From QNYZ01 sp964577615 (lineage in GTDB: Bacteria; Desulfobacterota; Desulfobacteria; Desulfobacterales; QNYZ01), in contig CAZNZW010000093.1 in assembly GCA_964577615.1 (NCBI GenBank), positions 1 to 7,255 on the forward strand: DNA of 7,255 bases, read 5' to 3'. The notes beneath the pieces are model-generated. The model ran no database searches, was not told the origin of the DNA, and saw only the letters and a list, made by a program, of their open reading frames with translations. The position numbers were made by a program, and so were the translations under genes. Below, piece by piece: positions 6,293-7,255 of this stretch. Positions within the stretch are counted from its first letter, which is position 1; the number at the start of each line of letters is the position of its first letter.

Positions 6293-6961
6293 ATGATTAT
6301 TGCAGAGGCAAAACCCTATCGTGAACTGGCTGAGATGGTATCGGCCTACGACAAAATTCTCGTCGTGGGATGCAAAGGCTGCGTCACCGTGTGTAATGTC
6401 GGCGGGGCCAAGGAAGCCGGAATTCTGGCGTCCGTGCTGAAAATCGGCCGCCGGAAAGAAGGCCGCCCGGTGACAGTGGATGAGTGTACTCTGGAGCGCC
6501 AGTGCGATCCGGAATATATCGATGAACTCAAAAACCGTATCGGCGATTATGACGCGGTGATCAGTATCGCCTGCGGCGTCGGGCCCCAGTTTCTTTCCGA
6601 CCGCTATCCGGATGCCAGAGTATTTCCCGGCGTGAATACCAAATTCATGGGCGGGGCCGTGGCACACGGAGTCTGGGAAGAACGGTGCGCCGGATGCGGC
6701 CAGTGCGTGATTCACTATTTCGGCGGCATGTGTCCCATCGCGCGCTGTTCCAAGAGCCTTCAGAACGGCCCCTGCGGTGGTTCTAATTTCGGTAAATGCG
6801 AGATATCCGATGACCTGGACTGTATCTGGGATGTGATTGTCAGGAAGATGATGGCCCAGGGCCGTCTCGATGAACTGATGACCTTCCGTCCGCCCAAGAG
6901 CTGGAAGACCGCGCGCCATGGCGGACCGCGCAAGATGGTCCGGGAAGAACTGAAAATGTAA
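6293..6961 (+). CDS. metV: MetV-like protein (methylenetetrahydrofolate reductase C-terminal domain family), copy 2
   Basis: A 222-residue MetV/MTHFR_C family protein. Conserved cysteines are C27, C30, C34 (GCKGCVTVC), C71 (LERQC), C94 (IACGVG), C132, C135, C138 (CAGCGQC), C147 (GGMCP), C152, C161 (NGPCGG), C169 and C177. These can bind iron-sulfur clusters and zinc. MetV partners MetF, which interconverts methylene- and methyl-tetrahydrofolate, and links it to redox partners such as HdrA-MvhD. The start is supported by GAGGT seven bases before the ATG. The protein aligns with copy 1 without a gap for about 206 residues, roughly 41% identical by hand count. It is the last gene of the rightward operon. 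In many bacteria metF follows metV directly, but here a terminator follows, so MetF must come from elsewhere. The C-terminus is basic (KTARHGGPRKMVR). Confidence 0.9.
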   Translation: MIIAEAKPYRELAEMVSAYDKILVVGCKGCVTVCNVGGAKEAGILASVLKIGRRKEGRPVTVDECTLERQCDPEYIDELKNRIGDYDAVISIACGVGPQFLSDRYPDARVFPGVNTKFMGGAVAHGVWEERCAGCGQCVIHYFGGMCPIARCSKSLQNGPCGGSNFGKCEISDDLDCIWDVIVRKMMAQGRLDELMTFRPPKSWKTARHGGPRKMVREELKM

Positions 6962-6991
6962 TAATCAGGCGCCGTTTGACCGTATACAGCC

Positions 6992-7036
6992 ACACAGGGC
7001 CCGTGGGCATTCAGAGCCGGCGGGGCCTGTGTTTTA
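6992..7036 (+). terminator. Intrinsic terminator of the hdrA-mvhD-metV operon
   Basis: Starting 30 bases after the metV stop, ACACAGGGCCCG (6992-7003) pairs with CGGGGCCTGTGT (7021-7032) in a 12-position stem with one mismatch and a 17-base loop. TTT(A) follows directly. An outer pair, GGCGCCG (6968-6974) with CGGCGCC (7038-7044), encloses the whole element. The T run is short, but the GC-rich stem is strong and in the right place. Confidence 0.6.
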
Positions 7037-7058
7037 GCGGCGCCTCGTACCGGTCCCC

Positions 7059-7082
7059 CTGTCACTGACAGTTTCTTTTTTT
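7059..7082 (+). terminator. Second, weaker terminator-like hairpin
   Basis: CTGTC (7059-7063) and GACAG (7067-7071) form a five-pair stem around a 3-base loop. A T-rich tract, TTTCTTTTTTT, follows (7072-7082). The stem is weak but the tract is better than that of the upstream hairpin. It may act as a back-up terminator for the rightward operon. Confidence 0.35.
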
Positions 7083-7095
7083 CTGAACGGCTCTT

Positions 7096-7161
7096 TTACT
7101 CCCCGCGCAGCGCAGGAATCCGTGAAACGTCTGTCCGCTTTTTCGGGGCGCCTTTGGGCAT
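7096..7161 (-). CDS. Tiny basic ORF, 21 codons, possibly translated
   Basis: On the minus strand an ATG at 7159-7161 is preceded by AGGAG with 4 bases between. It opens a 21-residue frame beginning MPKGAPKKRTDV and ending at TAA (7096-7098). The ribosome-binding motif starts in the stop codon of the partial gene at the right edge, as in tightly coupled operons. The peptide is basic and matches nothing recognised. It could be a real small protein or a chance frame behind a chance AGGAG. Confidence 0.3.
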   Translation of the reverse strand: MPKGAPKKRTDVSRIPALRGE

Positions 7162-7169
7162 TTCTTCTC

Positions 7170-7255
7170 CTATACGATCCGTACCGCCATCGAATAGCCC
7201 CGGTCGGTATAGGCGATATATTCGAAATCGTGGTTGCCGGCTTCGATAAATTCCA
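7170..7255 (-). CDS. 3' end of an unidentified gene, cut by the window edge
   Basis: The minus-strand frame from 7253 runs 27 codons to a TAG at 7170-7172. The residues have normal protein composition (they end YIAYTDRGYSMAVRIV) and codons GC-rich at the third position, like the neighbours; the other two frames read as arginine-rich, protein-unlike strings. It converges on the rightward operon. The product was not recognised from this fragment. Confidence 0.5.
   Translation of the reverse strand, partial: EFIEAGNHDFEYIAYTDRGYSMAVRIV

Noticed and set aside
5832..6919. Two minus-strand open frames (146 and 222 codons) opposite mvhD and metV copy 2
   Set aside because: Both are antisense to well-supported genes with ribosome-binding sites and family motifs; no motifs of their own.

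Overview
The window looks like part of the genome of a Desulfobacterota sulfate reducer of the Desulfobacteraceae/Desulfosarcinaceae kind. This is inferred from gene content: a TmcA-type tetraheme cytochrome c3 with a TmcC-like membrane cytochrome b, an HdrA-like flavoprotein, MvhD and two MetV proteins. Such organisms use the Wood-Ljungdahl pathway in the oxidative or reductive direction. No rRNA, tRNA, CRISPR array or mobile element was seen.

Layout: two divergent gene groups share an AT-rich control region (about 2544-3052). The leftward group (minus strand) reads metV-like copy 1 (1872-2543), a TmcC-like cytochrome b (1096-1806), a short TmcB-like two-cluster ferredoxin (590-1066) and a TmcA-like tetraheme cytochrome (170-562). 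A possible terminator follows at 61-93, and the first 11 codons of another gene may lie at the left edge. The rightward group (plus strand) reads a 914-residue HdrA-like protein with two flavin modules (3053-5797), MvhD (5856-6263) and metV copy 2 (6293-6961), followed by a hairpin terminator near 6992-7036. At the right edge is the 3' end of an unidentified minus-strand gene (stop at 7170) and perhaps a 21-codon ORF behind it.

How the parts may work together: MetV is the iron-sulfur/zinc partner of methylene-tetrahydrofolate reductase (MetF), and HdrA-MvhD is the usual flavin and [2Fe-2S] electron hub that docks on it. The leftward genes instead encode a route from the cytoplasm through a cytochrome b to a periplasmic tetraheme cytochrome, with a second MetV at the head of the operon. 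The main inference is that this locus offers two electron outlets or inlets for the methylene-/methyl-tetrahydrofolate couple: a soluble HdrA-MvhD one and a membrane/periplasmic Tmc-like one. No metF, hdrB or hdrC lies inside the window, so the catalytic partner must be encoded elsewhere.

The most unusual points are the metV-tmc linkage, the TmcB-like protein without its cysteine-rich (CCG/HdrD-like) half, the tandem HdrA architecture, and two MetV paralogs that align without a gap over about 206 residues.
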